Assembly (NCBI GenBank): GCA_963930645.1
Contig: OZ005662.1
Coordinates: 104,020,436 to 104,084,435, forward strand
Origin: Salticus scenicus
Taxonomy: Eukaryota > Arthropoda > Arachnida > Araneae > Salticidae
Direction of reading: 5' to 3'
Length of the DNA: 64,000 bases
A model generated the notes under the pieces. It had not been told where the DNA came from. It worked only from the letters and a program-made list of their open reading frames with translations, and did not search any database. Every line of letters starts with the position of its first letter. The first letter of the stretch is position 1. Position numbers and translations under genes: made by a program. Positions 1 to 11,400 of this stretch are shown piece after piece.

Positions 1-1070
1 GCAAACAAAAGATGGTGAATAATGATATAAAATGGATTAAAAATGATGATGTATAAAAAAATAACACATATAAAAAACGATTGATCAAAAATAAGAATAG
101 AAAATATGTTATTTCAGAAATCGCTATAGATATAGAAGACTTCGACTGTTGTTTGTTTTTCACCTATCATGCGATGCGATTTCTGACGCCATGTGGGAAG
201 AGTCCAAAAATTACTGATTCTTAGCACATTATTTCATTAAAAAAAAAAAAAAAATGGTATTATATATTAAGTATTTCAATTTGACACTGAATATGGGTAT
301 TTCCATTTTTTTTGTCTTGTTTCATGCAGTATTAATTTTCCTATTCAGTGAAAGGTAAAGGAGTGGATATCAGCAATTCCTACTCAGCGAAAGGTATAGC
401 TCCACAGGGGTTAATGGACGCGAGTCGGGGTAAGGCAGAGCCCCCAAGTATTTCAAAAAGAAAAAAAAAGAAAAAGAAGTTGAAACACAACAATTTAAAA
501 CTATTTGTTTTTAAAATAAAATTATTATATTTCTTGGTATGAGTGTTTTAATGTTTCCTTTTTTCACTTTTTTTGTAATTTACCTATTAAACAATTAAAA
601 TCCAAGAAAAAAAAATTAAATTGTTTTAAAATATTTTCGACACAAAAAAATTAGCTTTGCATTTAATTAAATCTCATGTCTCATAAATTCAGAAAACATC
701 ATTAATTTTCTTCGGAGGATTACAAAATAAATTAATAAATAAAATTGAGAGTGAGAGAGAGAGTGGTCTTGTGGCACATGAGTGCGAAATGACAAATACT
801 TTATAATATAGTGAACTCTCGAATTTCCGTGGAAAAGGGTTACTCAAGTCTGCCAAATTCAGCGGATTACAAGTGAAATAGGCAAAATATGTACAAGAAT
901 TAACGCAAAAATATTTTAATGAAATTGTATAAAAATAAAGGCGGGGATAAAAATGCTCTGAAATATATTAAAATGTTAGAAACTCTGTGTATATTCGTGA
1001 AAATTGAAATACAATGTTTTTCAATGACATTGATGGAAATCTAACAAATAAATAAATTTTAAATTTATAA
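1..1070. other. AT-rich sequence without a recognisable gene
   Basis: No coding region is supported here. The stretch contains a poly(A) run near 240-254, a short GA-rich run near 750-765, and at about 940-1000 a remnant (AAAGGCGGGG...AAAATGTTAG) that resembles the right arm of the abundant GCCCCGCC-type MITE family found elsewhere in the window. The open frame at 348-542 is lysine-rich, ends in A-rich sequence and has no recognisable domain, so I do not call it a gene. Confidence 0.6.

Positions 1071-1073
<3 letters not shown>

Positions 1074-1110
<37 letters not shown>
1074..1110. repeat. (AT)n microsatellite
   Basis: Uninterrupted AT dinucleotide run of about 37 bp. Similar runs occur near 22217-22259, 35178-35204 and 38880-38908. 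Confidence 0.95.
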
Positions 1111-1112
<2 letters not shown>

Positions 1113-1195
1113 CCTTTAAAAATTTTTTAAATAGAAATTTCCTTGAAAATGGCATCTTTACTTTAAGAAAAAATAAAAGTCTAGCAACATTTGAC

Positions 1196-1508
1196 TTAAC
1201 ACTTTCGCGACCGCATGTTTTTGTCTTTTTCACAGCAGGTTTTCGCCTGAGGGCGTTATTTTTCCTGGTTACAATATTTCAGAACAAAATTTTCCATATC
1301 CACATTCATGTTACAAATGGATATACATTATAGTTATACTCTTTCTAATCAAAAGATTTATATCCCTAGTATATTGATAGTATGAATATGAATATTGTGT
1401 ATATTTTTAAGCAATAAATAACATACAAATTACGAAAGAAACTCCTACTGGTGAAGTTAGAGATTTTCAAAAGACGTGAATCTACGTCAGCGGTTGCGAA
1501 AGTGTTAA
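1196..1508. mobile_element. TTAA-flanked MITE, family A (copy 1, inverted orientation)
   Basis: Non-coding element of about 313 bp. It starts TTAACACTTTCGCGACCGC and ends GCGGTTGCGAAAGTGTTAA, so it has imperfect terminal inverted repeats of about 15-19 bp inside a TTAA duplication at 1196-1199 and 1505-1508. TTAA target duplication is the hallmark of piggyBac-like (also Kolobok) transposition. Four more copies lie at 5212-5543, 20324-20620, 28947-29499 and 52424-52760. They share interior blocks such as GTATGTTACTTATTTCTTAA, and this copy is inverted relative to them. There is no transposase, so it would have moved in trans. Confidence 0.85.
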
Positions 1509-2717
1509 TCAAGAAATACCTAATTTTCTCAAGAATTCAAACTTTCAAACAGACCAGATTTCAACTGTTTTTAATGATTAACATAGAAATTTATTGAATA
1601 CATTTATACTAACAACTATAGAAAAAACAATTGAAGGCTGTCTTTAAACTATATAGTACTAACTGTTAAATGTTTTAGCGACTATTTTTGCTATATACAT
1701 ATATAGCAAAACCCCTATACTGAGGGGCCTCCCTGATGAAGATCTCAGTGTTTTTTTGGGTTTAATTTCATTCATTAGTTTATATATTTCTACATTTATA
1801 TATTCCTATATATATATATATATACTTAATCCTTTGGTAAATTTTGAAGAATTCACAGTAATCATGAATCTTGCTGTCTTCTAATTTAAAAAAGTGCATC
1901 TATTTTTTTCTATTGTTTTTAAGAAAACAAGAACAAGTACGCTGTTATAGTGTTTGACTCTGAATCTGAATATTGCTGGTTCAACATAGTTCGTTCGGTC
2001 TCCTTGAATCTCTTTGATTTTCTACCCCCATTAATAATGTATAGCAATTTTTGTAATGAAGAAGAAAGCCTTAAACCTTTAAACGAAATATATTGCGTAA
2101 AAAATATGAAAATGATAATGTACGCAGTTTCCGAAATATAATTTGATTCAAAAAATAAATAAATAAATAAAATTTTGGAAAAGGAATCGCTTGTAAAAGA
2201 TGACTTTATCATTATCTGTTTTATTAAAAAATGCATTATGTCATTTTTCATAAAATCAATCAGACACATACGAAACCATTCGCAAAAATTTTATAATCTA
2301 AACAAAATATATTAGTAATCGATTTATAACCAAATCTATAACTAAAATAACATTTAGGAATGATAAAATATAATATACACTAACTTGTTTTAACCTCATA
2401 ACAAATCAAACGAATTCAAAATTCCATAATTTTTCTCTTGATCCGTAATGAATGAAAAATTGAAGGGATTAAGATTTCAATAAATATGTATTAATTGTAA
2501 GAAGTATTGAAACAGCACAGTTTTTAAATTAATTGAAATATATACTACTTATTTTAAAATACGGGAAAATATGCAAAATGTGACTATATTAAAAATACAT
2601 GAATTTTTTCGTTCAGATGTGAATTCGTTCAAACACAATTCTATTTCAATTTTAAATATGGAGCATCCTCCGAGTAAACGAATTCTATTCGAGCATGAGC
2701 AGTTTAAGCCTGAGTAT
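1509..2717. other. AT-rich sequence, nothing recognised
   Basis: A local hairpin-like stretch (CTATATACATATATAG) lies near 1690-1705 and short A+T repeats are scattered throughout. The overlapping open frames near 1919-2269 and 2549-2768 lie on opposite strands of the same bases, have biased composition and no recognisable motif, and are not annotated as genes. Confidence 0.5.
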
Positions 2718-2723
2718 TTCAGG

Positions 2724-3444
2724 TTAGAGGTCTGCACGGCAGGGCCAGGCTCGGGCTCAGTTTTTTAGTGTATATTCGGGCCAGGCCGGGCCTGAATGAA
2801 ATTTTCTCCGGGCCCTGTCGGCCCGAATCTTTTTCTGGTTTTCTCGTTAATCAATGAAAAAGGAAAATTATAAAATATTTCTTCAGTCATTTATTTTACA
2901 TAATTTTACAGGCTTTTATGCCCCATAAATTTCTATTTTGTTAAAAAGTGTCGTTAACTTCAATTTAATTGTGGTTGGATTAACATTAATGTTTTGTTTA
3001 CCGAAGCACATGAAAGATTCGGATACATTACGGTATACAAGAGGAAATGGTTGTTGAATGTGCATTTTTAGTAGTATTAACTATTTTAAATACCTTCCTA
3101 CATTGTTTGGCGAATGCTAATATTTTCAATTTGACTTTCTGTTTGTCTTTGTGCCTTGTCTATAATAATGAATTTCTGTTTATATTATAATAATCTTGTA
3201 AAAGTTCAGCAGTTTTGTTAAAGAACGTACTATTGTTTGGTTATATAAAATCTCCACAAAACACATAATAAAAATCTTTTTCATAAAAAGGCATTCATTT
3301 GTTGTTGTTGTTATTTTATATATTTTTGATTCGGGCCGGGTCGGGCATTATTTTATCGTTTGTTGTCCGGGCCGGGTAAAAAAAGCTTTCGTATGGGTCG
3401 GGCCGGGCCCGGGCCTGGAAATTCCGGCCCGTGCAAACCTCTAG
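2724..3444. mobile_element. hAT-like non-autonomous element with GGGCCGGGCC-rich ends
   Basis: About 720 bp. The left end TTAGAGGTCTGCACGG and the right end CCGTGCAAACCTCTAG form terminal inverted repeats. They are flanked by TTCAGG at 2718-2723 and 3445-3450, extendable to 8 bp with end mismatches. Just inside each end is a GC-rich block of degenerate (R)GGCCGGGCC repeats (2735-2840 and 3325-3435) around an AT-rich centre with no ORF. The TIR style and 6-8 bp duplication suggest hAT. A related single end lies at 41455-41600 (TAGAGTCCTGCACACCCGAC). The sharp local GC rise is unlike everything around it. Confidence 0.75.
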
Positions 3445-3824
3445 TTCAGGCACCACCAGACGAGATGGCTTTTTCATTGATCAGTGGCGTAACAGTAACG
3501 TAACTACTACGAACTACGTTACCCATTGCTCCATTTGCGTGAATATGCTTATTCTATAAAGCTTTGGATTTTTGGGGAAAGGAAACGTTTTTTGGGGAAA
3601 TATGGGAGTTTCTTTAAAACTAGTAAACGATCATTTTTCATAAAATCACACACACACAAGAAAAAAAAAAGGTCAAATTAATCAGAAAGTAATATTTTGA
3701 CTCTGTATATGCTATTTCAGAAACAGAAAAGCAGCGCATTTTCAACCTTCTGACTGTAAATTTATCCCTTTTTTCCCCAGTTGCATTTTCCGATTTCAGG
3801 AATTATTTAGCTTATCTATGCTGT

Positions 3825-4023
3825 CATACTTGCCAACATCCTAATTAATATTCCGTAGTGTTGTTAATCCTGCTCTTTTTTTCACTCCAATAAATTTTTA
3901 GAGTAATATTCTTCAAATGCAATTACGATTTAGTAAGAAGAAAAATACTTTAAAAAGATTCTGGTGAAAAAGAAGGCGGGGCTGACAATACTACGGAATA
4001 TTAATTAGTATGTTGGCAAGTAT
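3825..4023. mobile_element. MITE of the GCCCCGCC family (copy with 9-bp flanking repeat)
   Basis: 199-bp foldback element. Its left arm CATACTTGCCAACAT and right arm ATGTTGGCAAGTAT continue into long imperfect inverted repeats that include the family signature of a GGAATA/TATTCC block and GGCGGGGCT. The direct repeat CTATGCTGT flanks it at 3816-3824 and 4024-4032. Other copies of the family mostly show 6-bp duplications, so the 9-bp match here may include a chance extension or a lost terminal base. Confidence 0.85.
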
Positions 4024-4338
4024 CTATGCTGTAGTAAACATAGTGAAGGCTTGATAAGTACTGATTGCAGCTGCGCTTGAATAATCAAGCTTAAAGTAAG
4101 CTTGAATTAAACTTGCATGCGTGAAATATCAAGTTTGATGTAAGATCTTTAAGCTGTTTGGGTACATCTTGTTTTCATGCATTTTATAGTCAAATAAATC
4201 TGTTCTTCTTATATACATGTATGTTAAGTAGAAATGATTAGATGTGATGAAACTACGCAGAATAAAAATTTTCCCAAAACTGGAAAGATCTTCTGAGAAG
4301 GATAGAAATTGTGACAGCATGTCTCCGGACCCCCATTA

Positions 4339-4549
4339 CAGTCGACAACAAAGTTATCCGAGCACTAGCAAAAATTTCTGTATAAGAAAAATACATTTGA
4401 TACTGCTTTGTTAAATAAATTTTGTCGAATAATGTTCTTTGACTGACTAAAAACAAGATTCGACAAGTATTTATTTAACAAAAATGTAGTATGTGTACTT
4501 TTTTAAATAGGAATTTTCGCTAGTGCTCGGATACTTTTGCTGCCAGCTG
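4339..4549. mobile_element. Tc1/mariner-type MITE (degenerate copy)
   Basis: About 210 bp. The left end CAGTCGACAACAAAG and interior GAGCACTAGCAAAAATT are mirrored by AATTTTCGCTAGTGCTC and a decayed right end TGCTGCCAGCTG. It is the same family as 34953-35165, where the TA flanks are intact. A TA precedes the left end but no TA follows the right one. The centre holds an inverted GATTCGACAA type repeat. No coding capacity. Confidence 0.7.
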
Positions 4550-4743
4550 TTGGCAGCCAATTATCCATAGAGCAGTACTAGTGTGACATTAAACCCAACC
4601 AACCAACCATAAACTGATGTACTGGCAGTTATTTTTGTAAATGGGGATTTTTTTTCTGATAAATAGCTTCATTTCGGAAAAAGTATGAGATTAAGTTAAT
4701 TAAATATTTTGTAATTTTTTTTTTTTAAATTGCATTTTTAGTA

Positions 4744-4839
4744 TAAATTGAATTGGGGATTTTTTTGGAAAAATGTTTGATTTGGGGAAATTTGAGAATT
4801 ATTTGGGAACAATTGATTTTCAATCATCTGGCCACACTG
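4744..4839. mobile_element. Partial right end of a GGGGATTTT-family element
   Basis: The repeated TTGGGGATTT, TTTGGGGAAA blocks ending in ATCTGGCCACACTG match the right end of the complete element at 40845-41238. A left-half remnant with TTTTGGGGAAA blocks occurs near 3565-3620, so one copy may have been split by the MITEs at 3825 and 4339. No coding capacity. Confidence 0.55.
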
Positions 4840-5210
4840 TCACAGTACTTTAGTTATCCTGAATCCAACTTTTTAGATACGTATATACTTCAATACTTTT
4901 TTATATAATACATTTTAGGTATATTTAAATACATTACACTTAAGATTGGTCAGACAATGCTCTTTGAAAAATGTGCGACATTTTTCGATAAAAATTCTTC
5001 TATCTTGGCTATACTGATTAGAATAAAAGTTTAGATTTCCTTTCGTAGGTGTGACATTATATACGAACTGAAATAATATAGCTATATAATATATAGCTAT
5101 ATAATAATAGAGCGACAACGCATAAACTAAATCTTTTCGGATGAATTATTGTAAGGTATCATGAAGTAAACGTTAAACTATTTTAATCGTGCTGACCAGT
5201 TTTGGGTCAG
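4840..5210. other. AT-rich sequence, nothing recognised
   Basis: It contains a small palindromic repeat, TATAGCTATATAATATATAGCTATA, near 5080-5105 (two copies of ATATAGCTATATAAT). Otherwise no structure or coding signal was seen. Confidence 0.5.
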
Positions 5211-5211
5211 T

Positions 5212-5543
5212 TTAACTCTTTGAAACTATGCAATTTGTTTTATAATTTCTATGAAATTATCACGTCATTTGAAAGTCTGTAACTCTACCAGTGGGCATTT
5301 CTTTTGTAATTTGTATGTTACTTATTTCTTAAGTATATGCCCAGTGTTCATATTTTTACAATAAAATATACTATGGATTGAAATATATTGATTAGAAAGA
5401 ATATAAATCTGATTTATATCCATTTGTAATATAAATGTGAATACAGAAAATTTTGTTCTGAAATATTTTATCTTGGGAGAATAACGCCCGCAAGCGGACC
5501 TTACTGTCAAAAAGTCAAAAGCCTGCGGTCGCAAAAGTTTTAA
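5212..5543. mobile_element. TTAA-flanked MITE, family A (copy 2, decayed left end)
   Basis: The interior matches the family (GTATGTTACTTATTTCTTAA and the AAGCGGACC...GTCAAAAAG block). The right end TGCGGTCGCAAAAGTTTTAA is close to the family TIR. The left end is probably TTAACTCTTTGAAACTATGC, a mutated form of the family start. Assignment of the left limit is less certain than for the other copies. Confidence 0.6.
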
Positions 5544-6077
5544 AATGTACTACAGTATCCGTAGAATAATAATCCCCCCTTCAAACCCCCCCCCAAAAAA
5601 AAAAAAAAAGTTTACATTTAGGGCCTTTGTTTACATTGATTGCCTTCTTTATATGTAGGTCTTTGTTTACATTTAGGTCTTTATTTACATTTAGATCTTT
5701 GTTTACATTTCTAGTCTTTTTTTACTTTCCAGATTTTCCTTGTATTCAGGGTCTTTGCTTGCATTTATAGACTGTTTGCACTTAGATCGTCGTTTACATT
5801 TAAGGTGTTTGTTTATACTTGTTGTCTTTGTCTATATTTATAATCTTTGTTTCATTCAGTTTGTTATTCGCGTTTAGGTTCTTTGTTTACATTTAGGTTT
5901 TTTTTTACTTTTAGGTCTTTTTTTACATTTATAGTATTTGTGCACATTTAGGTGTACTTTTACATTTGGTGTTTTTTTTTACATTTGGTGTGTTTGTTTA
6001 CATTTAGATCTTTATTTGCAATAAGGGCTTTTTAAAACCCGAATAAACTACTACGTCAGAAACGCCAAAGAAAAATA

Positions 6078-6138
6078 TTGGAAATGCATACAGCTGTTTC
6101 GGTAGCCTAAAGCGTACCGTCTTCAGTGCAAAAAGGAT
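6078..6138 (-). ncRNA. Hammerhead-ribozyme-like motif (left arm, copy 1)
   Basis: Read on the minus strand this has CTGAAGA, a hairpin with GGTA/TACC stem, GAAAC, the palindrome CAGCTG, then TA followed by TGCA. TGCA also precedes CTGAAGA, giving a short stem I. It is the mirror of the right-arm motif at 6396-6458. As in that copy, an extra C sits between the GA of CTGAAGA and the hairpin stem. Activity is not shown. Confidence 0.5.
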
Positions 6139-6395
6139 GCTGAATCGGGAAAAGTGCACATATTTATAGGAGAGGGGCCGGATTTAGTGCAACCAATAGG
6201 ATTACAGGAAAGGTGGGGAGAGCAGCCAATAGGAATTTAGGAAAGTTAGCTGTGTAAACAGTAGAAAAATTAAGAAAATGTGGACTGAACATAAAATTTC
6301 CAACAGCAGACAAATAGGGAATAGCGAAATCACAATTTACAAGGTTTTTAAAATTTTTATAAATATGAAAATCTTCAAAGAAATTGAGTTCATAA

Positions 6396-6458
6396 ATGGA
6401 TCCTTTTGCACTGAAGACGGTACACTTTAGGCTACCGAAACAGCTGTATGCATTTCCA
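6396..6458 (+). ncRNA. Hammerhead-ribozyme-like motif (right arm, copy 1)
   Basis: Core CTGAAGA (6411-6417) fits the conserved CUGANGA. A hairpin closed by GGTA/TACC follows, then GAAA (6437-6440), the self-complementary CAGCTG (6441-6446) and TA (6447-6448), matching the UH cleavage site, with predicted cleavage after 6448. Stem I can form from TGCA/TGCA and, after an internal loop, TGGA/TCCA. A stem III made of a short palindrome is expected for hammerheads that act as dimers, which is known for Penelope-like elements. The deviation from the consensus is one unpaired C between CTGAAGA and the stem II helix. This is structural inference by eye. Confidence 0.55.
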
Positions 6459-7697
6459 ATACATTTCTTTGGTGTTTCTGACGTAGTAGTTTATTCGGGT
6501 TTTAATATTCCAACGCCAAGCCTCCTGTTAATAATAAGGGCTTTTGTTAACATTTGTAGTCTTTGTTTATAGTTAGGTCTGTGTTTACATTTAAGATCTT
6601 TGTTTACATTTTCAGTCTGTTTACCTTGAGATCCATTATTTACATTTAACTCTTTGTTAATTTTAGAATGTTTGTTTATATTTATATTTTACATTTAGGT
6701 CTATTTACATTTAGGTCTTTATTTACATTTATACTCTTTGTTTACATTTAGGTTCTGTTTTACATTTATAGTTTCTGTTTACATTTATAGCCTTCGTTTA
6801 CTTACAGGTCTTTGTTTACATTTATATAAAATGTAATACTTTTTATATATTGTTTTTTTATTTGGGGGTCTTTGTTTATATTTAGATCTTTGTATGCCTT
6901 TAACGCTTTGTTTACATTTATAGTCTTTGTTTACAGTTAGGTCTTTGTTAACATTAAAGGTATTTTTTTGCATTTATAGACAGTTAAAATCAGGGCCTTT
7001 GTTTATATTTAGGTCTTAGTGTGTGTTTAGAGTCTTTGTATGAGTTTAAGGCATTTGTTTACATTTATAGTCTTTGTTTACAATTAGGACTTTGTTTACA
7101 TTTAAGGTATGTTTTTGGATTTATTGACTGTTTAAATTTATGTTCTTTCTTTATAACCAGGTCATAGTTTGTATTTAGTGTCTTTGTTTACATTTAGGTC
7201 TTCGTTTACATTTAAGATGTTTGTTCACACTTACAGTCTTTGTCACACTTTATAGCCTTTATTTACATTTCGGTTGTTATTTACGTTTAGGTTTTTTGCT
7301 TACATTTAGAATTTTGTTTACATAATGTCTTTGTATACATTCATATCTTTCTTTGCGTTTAGGGCCTTTGTTTACATCTATGATCTTTGTTTACAGTTAG
7401 GTCTTTTTACATTTAATGTCGTTGTTTAAATTTGTTGTCTTTTTACATTTATGTTCGTATTTTAGGGTCGTTATATTACGAGTTTTTACATTGAGTTCTT
7501 TTTTCACTTTTGCGTATTTCTTTACGTATATAATATTTGCATTCAGGTCTTTGTTTATATTTAGGGTCTTTGTTTGCATTTAGGATATTTGTTTATGTTT
7601 ATAGTCTTTGTGTACTTTTATAGCCTTTGTTAACATTTAGGTCGTTGTTTGCATTTAGAAAGTTTGTTTACATTTAGGTTTTTATTTCCATTTAGGT

Positions 7698-8444
7698 TGC
7701 CATATTCTCAATTGTAGATCTTAAATCCTAGATCTTAGATCTTACTAGATCTTAAATATGAACTTAATACTTAATAGTTTAATTAGCTAGTAATAAGAAG
7801 AGCTTGAGAAAAAGTTAACAAATAAATACAAAGTTTATTTAACATCCAATAGGAAGGTGGGCGTTGAGCTAACTGTAATTAAATAAGTGCCTTCAGGAAG
7901 AAATTTTAACAAGACAAAAATTAAAATATAACTGATCTCACCAATGCTGATCTTTTTGGCGACTGCTCACTGCTATTCGCTAACTATTCTCACTTCAGAG
8001 TGTCGAGCGGATTCCCGATACACGACTGACACTTTTCCTAACTTACGCCACAATACTACACTCATCTACCATCATTTCACACACACCCTAATCCGGTGCA
8101 ACTCCTTATCACCACCAACTCCAACTCGCTATAACTCTTTACTCCACACTTATCAGCTACCAACTCATCTCTCTCCCCGTATCAATTCACTATCCTTCAT
8201 TTTATACTACCTTCAACAAGTTCCATTCCCTTCATATCAATTAAAACTTACAATAATTTCTAATTCATCTAACATTCAGATCCTAATTATTTCACAGCAG
8301 CACTATGCCGACATAAAACTCACTCGACCTCAACTTTCGCCGAGCCACTGGCGACGAAGTGATTTGACCGTCCCAACTTTAGATTGCTGGATTCAGCTGA
8401 AATTCAAACGGACTGTGGAGACGTTCTAACGTCTCAACCTCACA
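7698..8444 (-). mobile_element. Solo LTR of an LTR retrotransposon
   Basis: 747-bp block with LTR ends TG...CA (TGCCATATTCTC at left, CAACCTCACA at right), inserted in the minisatellite with a 4-bp duplication AGGT at 7694-7697 and 8445-8448. On the minus strand it has a TATAAAA (complement of 8200-8206) and, closer to its 3' end, AATAAA (complement of 7834-7839), so minus is the likelier transcription direction. There is no internal region, primer-binding site or polypurine tract, as expected after LTR-LTR recombination. The 161-codon open frame at 7944-8429 lies inside it on the other strand, is rich in Thr, Ser, Pro and Leu, and is judged spurious. Ty3/gypsy is possible from the 4-bp duplication but not proven. 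Confidence 0.8.
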
Positions 8445-11400
8445 AGGTCTTTATTTATATTTCGGTCTTCGCTCATATTTAGGGTCTTTGTTTACGTTTA
8501 TTTTTTGTTTCCATTTAGAATCTGTATACATTTAGTCTTTGTTTATGTTTATAGTCTTTGTTTACATTTAGAGACTTTATTTACATTTAGGTCTTTGTTT
8601 ACATTTAGTTCTTCATTTATATTTAGGTTCTTTATTTATGTTTGTTTTCTGCTTACATTTATTATCTGTTTTCATTTAGAGACATTGTTTAAATTTAGGT
8701 CATTATTTATATGTAGAGCTTTTGTTTAAATTTAGGATATTGTTTCATATGTATAGCCTTTGTTTACAATTTTATACATTGTTTATAAATAAGGTCGTTG
8801 TTTACATTTAGGGAATTTGTTTACATTTATTGTCTGTTTACATTTAGGTTCTATGTTTACATTTATAGACTTTAATTACATTATGTTCTTTGTTTACATA
8901 TATAATCTACAATTATATTTTGGGTACTTGTTTGGTCCTTGGTTTATATTTAGGTGTTAAATTACATTTATGGAATCTGTTTACATTTTTAATCTCTTTT
9001 ATTTAGGGTCATCGTTTACATTCAGTGATTGTTTACATTTGTAGTCTTTTTTTACTTTGATTGTCTTTGTTTATATTCATGTCTTTGTTTACACTTAGGT
9101 CCTTATTTACATTTGGATCTTTGTTTATATTCACAGTCTTGGTTTTAAATTAGGGCCTTTGTTTACATTTATTAACATTGTTTATATTTGGGGTCTTTCT
9201 TTACATTTATAGCTTTTTTTTATATTTACGTCTTTGCTTACATTTAGATCTTTGTTTACATTTAGGGTCTTTGTCTGCATTACGGTTAGGTCTGCATTTA
9301 CATTTAGGGTCTTTATTTCATTTATAGTCTGTTTACTGTTACATCTTGGTTTACATTTATGTTTTTATTCACGTTTAGGATCTTTGTTTACTTGTAAGAT
9401 ATTTGTTTACGTTTAGGACTTTGTTTAAGTTCTATTTGTTTACATTTAGGTGTTGTATTAAGTTCAGTGTATTGGTTTAAGTTTATATCTTTTTATGCAT
9501 TTAGGGCCATTGTTTACATTTATTGTCTTTGTTTACAGTTAGGCCTTCGGTTACATTTAGACTCTTTGTTTACATTTACAGTGTTTGTTTACATGTAATT
9601 TCATTGTTTATATTTATAGTCTTTTTATATTTATAGTCTGTTTAATTTAGGGTCTCTGTTTACATTTATTTTCCTTGTTTACATTTATGGCCTTTGTTTA
9701 TATTGTGTCTTTGTTTATACTTATAGTCTGTTTACATTTAGGGTCTTTGTTTGCATTGACTGTCTTTGTTTATATTTAGGTTTTCCTTTATATGTAGGTC
9801 TTTATTTACATTTAGTGTCGTTGTTTACTGTTATAGTCTGTTTCAATTTAATGTCTTTGTTTACATTTATAGTCTGTTTTAATTTAGTGTCTTTGTTTAC
9901 ATTTACTTTCTTTGTTTACATTTATTAACTCTGTTAACATTTAGCTTCTTTGTTTACATTGATTTTCTTTGTTTATATTTAGGCCTTTCGTTACATTTAG
10001 GTTTTTATTTACATTTAGGGTCTTTCTTTAGATTTATAGTTTTTGTTTACATTTAGGCTCTTTGTTTAAATTTAATTCGTTTAAATTTAATACCTTTGTT
10101 TATATTTATAAGATGTTTACATTTAGGGTCTTTGCTTATATTTATAGTCTTTATTTACATTTTGGTTCCTTGTTTACATATATAATATTTAATTTTGCTT
10201 CTTTGCTTCTCCTTGATTTTTATTGAGGAGTGTCTTACAATTAACTCTTTCTTTACATTCAGGATCATTGTGCACATTTAGGATTTTTGTATAGGTTTAG
10301 GTTTTTGTTTACAGGTGTATCTTTGTTTGCATTTAGGGCCTTTGTTTAAATCTCTAATCTTTCTTTACTGTTAGGACTTTTTTTACAGTAAAGGTCGTCA
10401 TTTACATTTATAGTCTCTTTGTATTTTGTGTCTTTGTTTACATTTTTTTTTTTTTTTTTTTGGTCTTAACATTCAGGTCTTTATTGACATTTAAGTCTTT
10501 GAATACGTATTTGTTACTTTGTTTACGTATTTGTTAGTCTTTTTTCGCTTAGGGTCTGTGTTTACATTTATTTCTTTTTTCAAATTTAGGTCTTTGTTAC
10601 CTTTAGATTCTTTACTTATATTTATAGTCTTTGTTTACATTCACGTCTTTATTTACATTTAGGTTCTATTTTCACATTTAGGATCTTTGATTACGTTTAT
10701 AGCCTTTGTTTACATTTATTGCCTTTGTTTACTTTTAGGTCTGTATTAACATTTATAATTTTTGCTTACATTCAGGTCTTTGTTTGCATTTAGTTCTTCG
10801 TTTACTTTTAGGGACTTTGCTTTCATTTATAGCCCATTTGCATTAAAAGTCTGTTTAATTTAGGGTCTTCGTTTGCGTCCAGGTTATTGTTAACATTTCT
10901 AGTCTGTTTATATATGTAGTCTTTGTTTACATTTTGGGTTTTGGGTTAAATTTATAGTATTTCTTTACATTTAGGATCTGTTTATATAAACTTTAATTCA
11001 ATTTAGGATCTTTATTTGATCTTTGGTTTACATTTTGTCTTTGTTTACATTTAGATTCTTTATTTACATTTAGGGCTTTTGTTTACATTGATTGTCTTGT
11101 TTATATGTGGGTCTTTGTTTACATTTAGGTCTTTATTTATATTTAGATCTTTCTTTACATTTATAGCCTTTGTTTACATTCAAGTTTTTCTTGGCATTTA
11201 GGGTCTTTGTTTGCATTTATAGACTGTTTACAGTTAGATCGTCATTTACACTTAAGGTGTTTGTTTATACATGTAGTCTTTGTATATATTTATAGTCTGT
11301 TACTTTCAGTTTTTTATTCACGTTTAGGTTCTTTATTTCCATTTAGAATTTTTTTTATATTTAGCTCTTTGTTTACATTTATAGTATTTGTGTACATTTA

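Larger units (their letters stand above)
6033..6532 (+). mobile_element. Penelope-like non-autonomous foldback element (copy 1)
   Basis: 500-bp element inserted in the minisatellite with a perfect 13-bp duplication, AATAAGGGCTTTT, at 6020-6032 and 6533-6545. About 105 bp at the left (TAAAACCCGAATAAACTACT...) is repeated inverted at the right (...AGTAGTTTATTCGGGTTTTA). The right arm is followed by a one-sided tail of about 30 bp (TATTCCAACGCCAAGCCTCC...). Inverted LTR-like arms, a short tail on one side and a variable 10-15 bp duplication are known features of Penelope-like retroelements, as are hammerhead motifs in the arms. No reverse transcriptase or GIY-YIG domain is visible in the roughly 270-bp centre. 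Orientation is assigned by placing the tail at the 3' end. The same element occurs at 45295-45614. Confidence 0.75.

Noticed and set aside
348..542. 64-codon frame in a slightly GC-richer stretch
   Set aside because: Lysine-rich end comes from an A-rich run; no motif, no splice context and no second copy to show conservation.
1680..1760. CTATATACATATATAG hairpin followed by CCCCTATACTGAGGGG as a regulatory element or terminator
   Set aside because: No gene or promoter nearby; short palindromes are expected in such AT-rich DNA.
7944..8429. 161-codon open frame, the second longest
   Set aside because: It lies wholly inside a 747-bp block with LTR ends and a 4-bp duplication, on the strand opposite to the TATA and poly(A) signals. 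Its composition (Thr, Ser, Pro, Leu, His) has no domain pattern.
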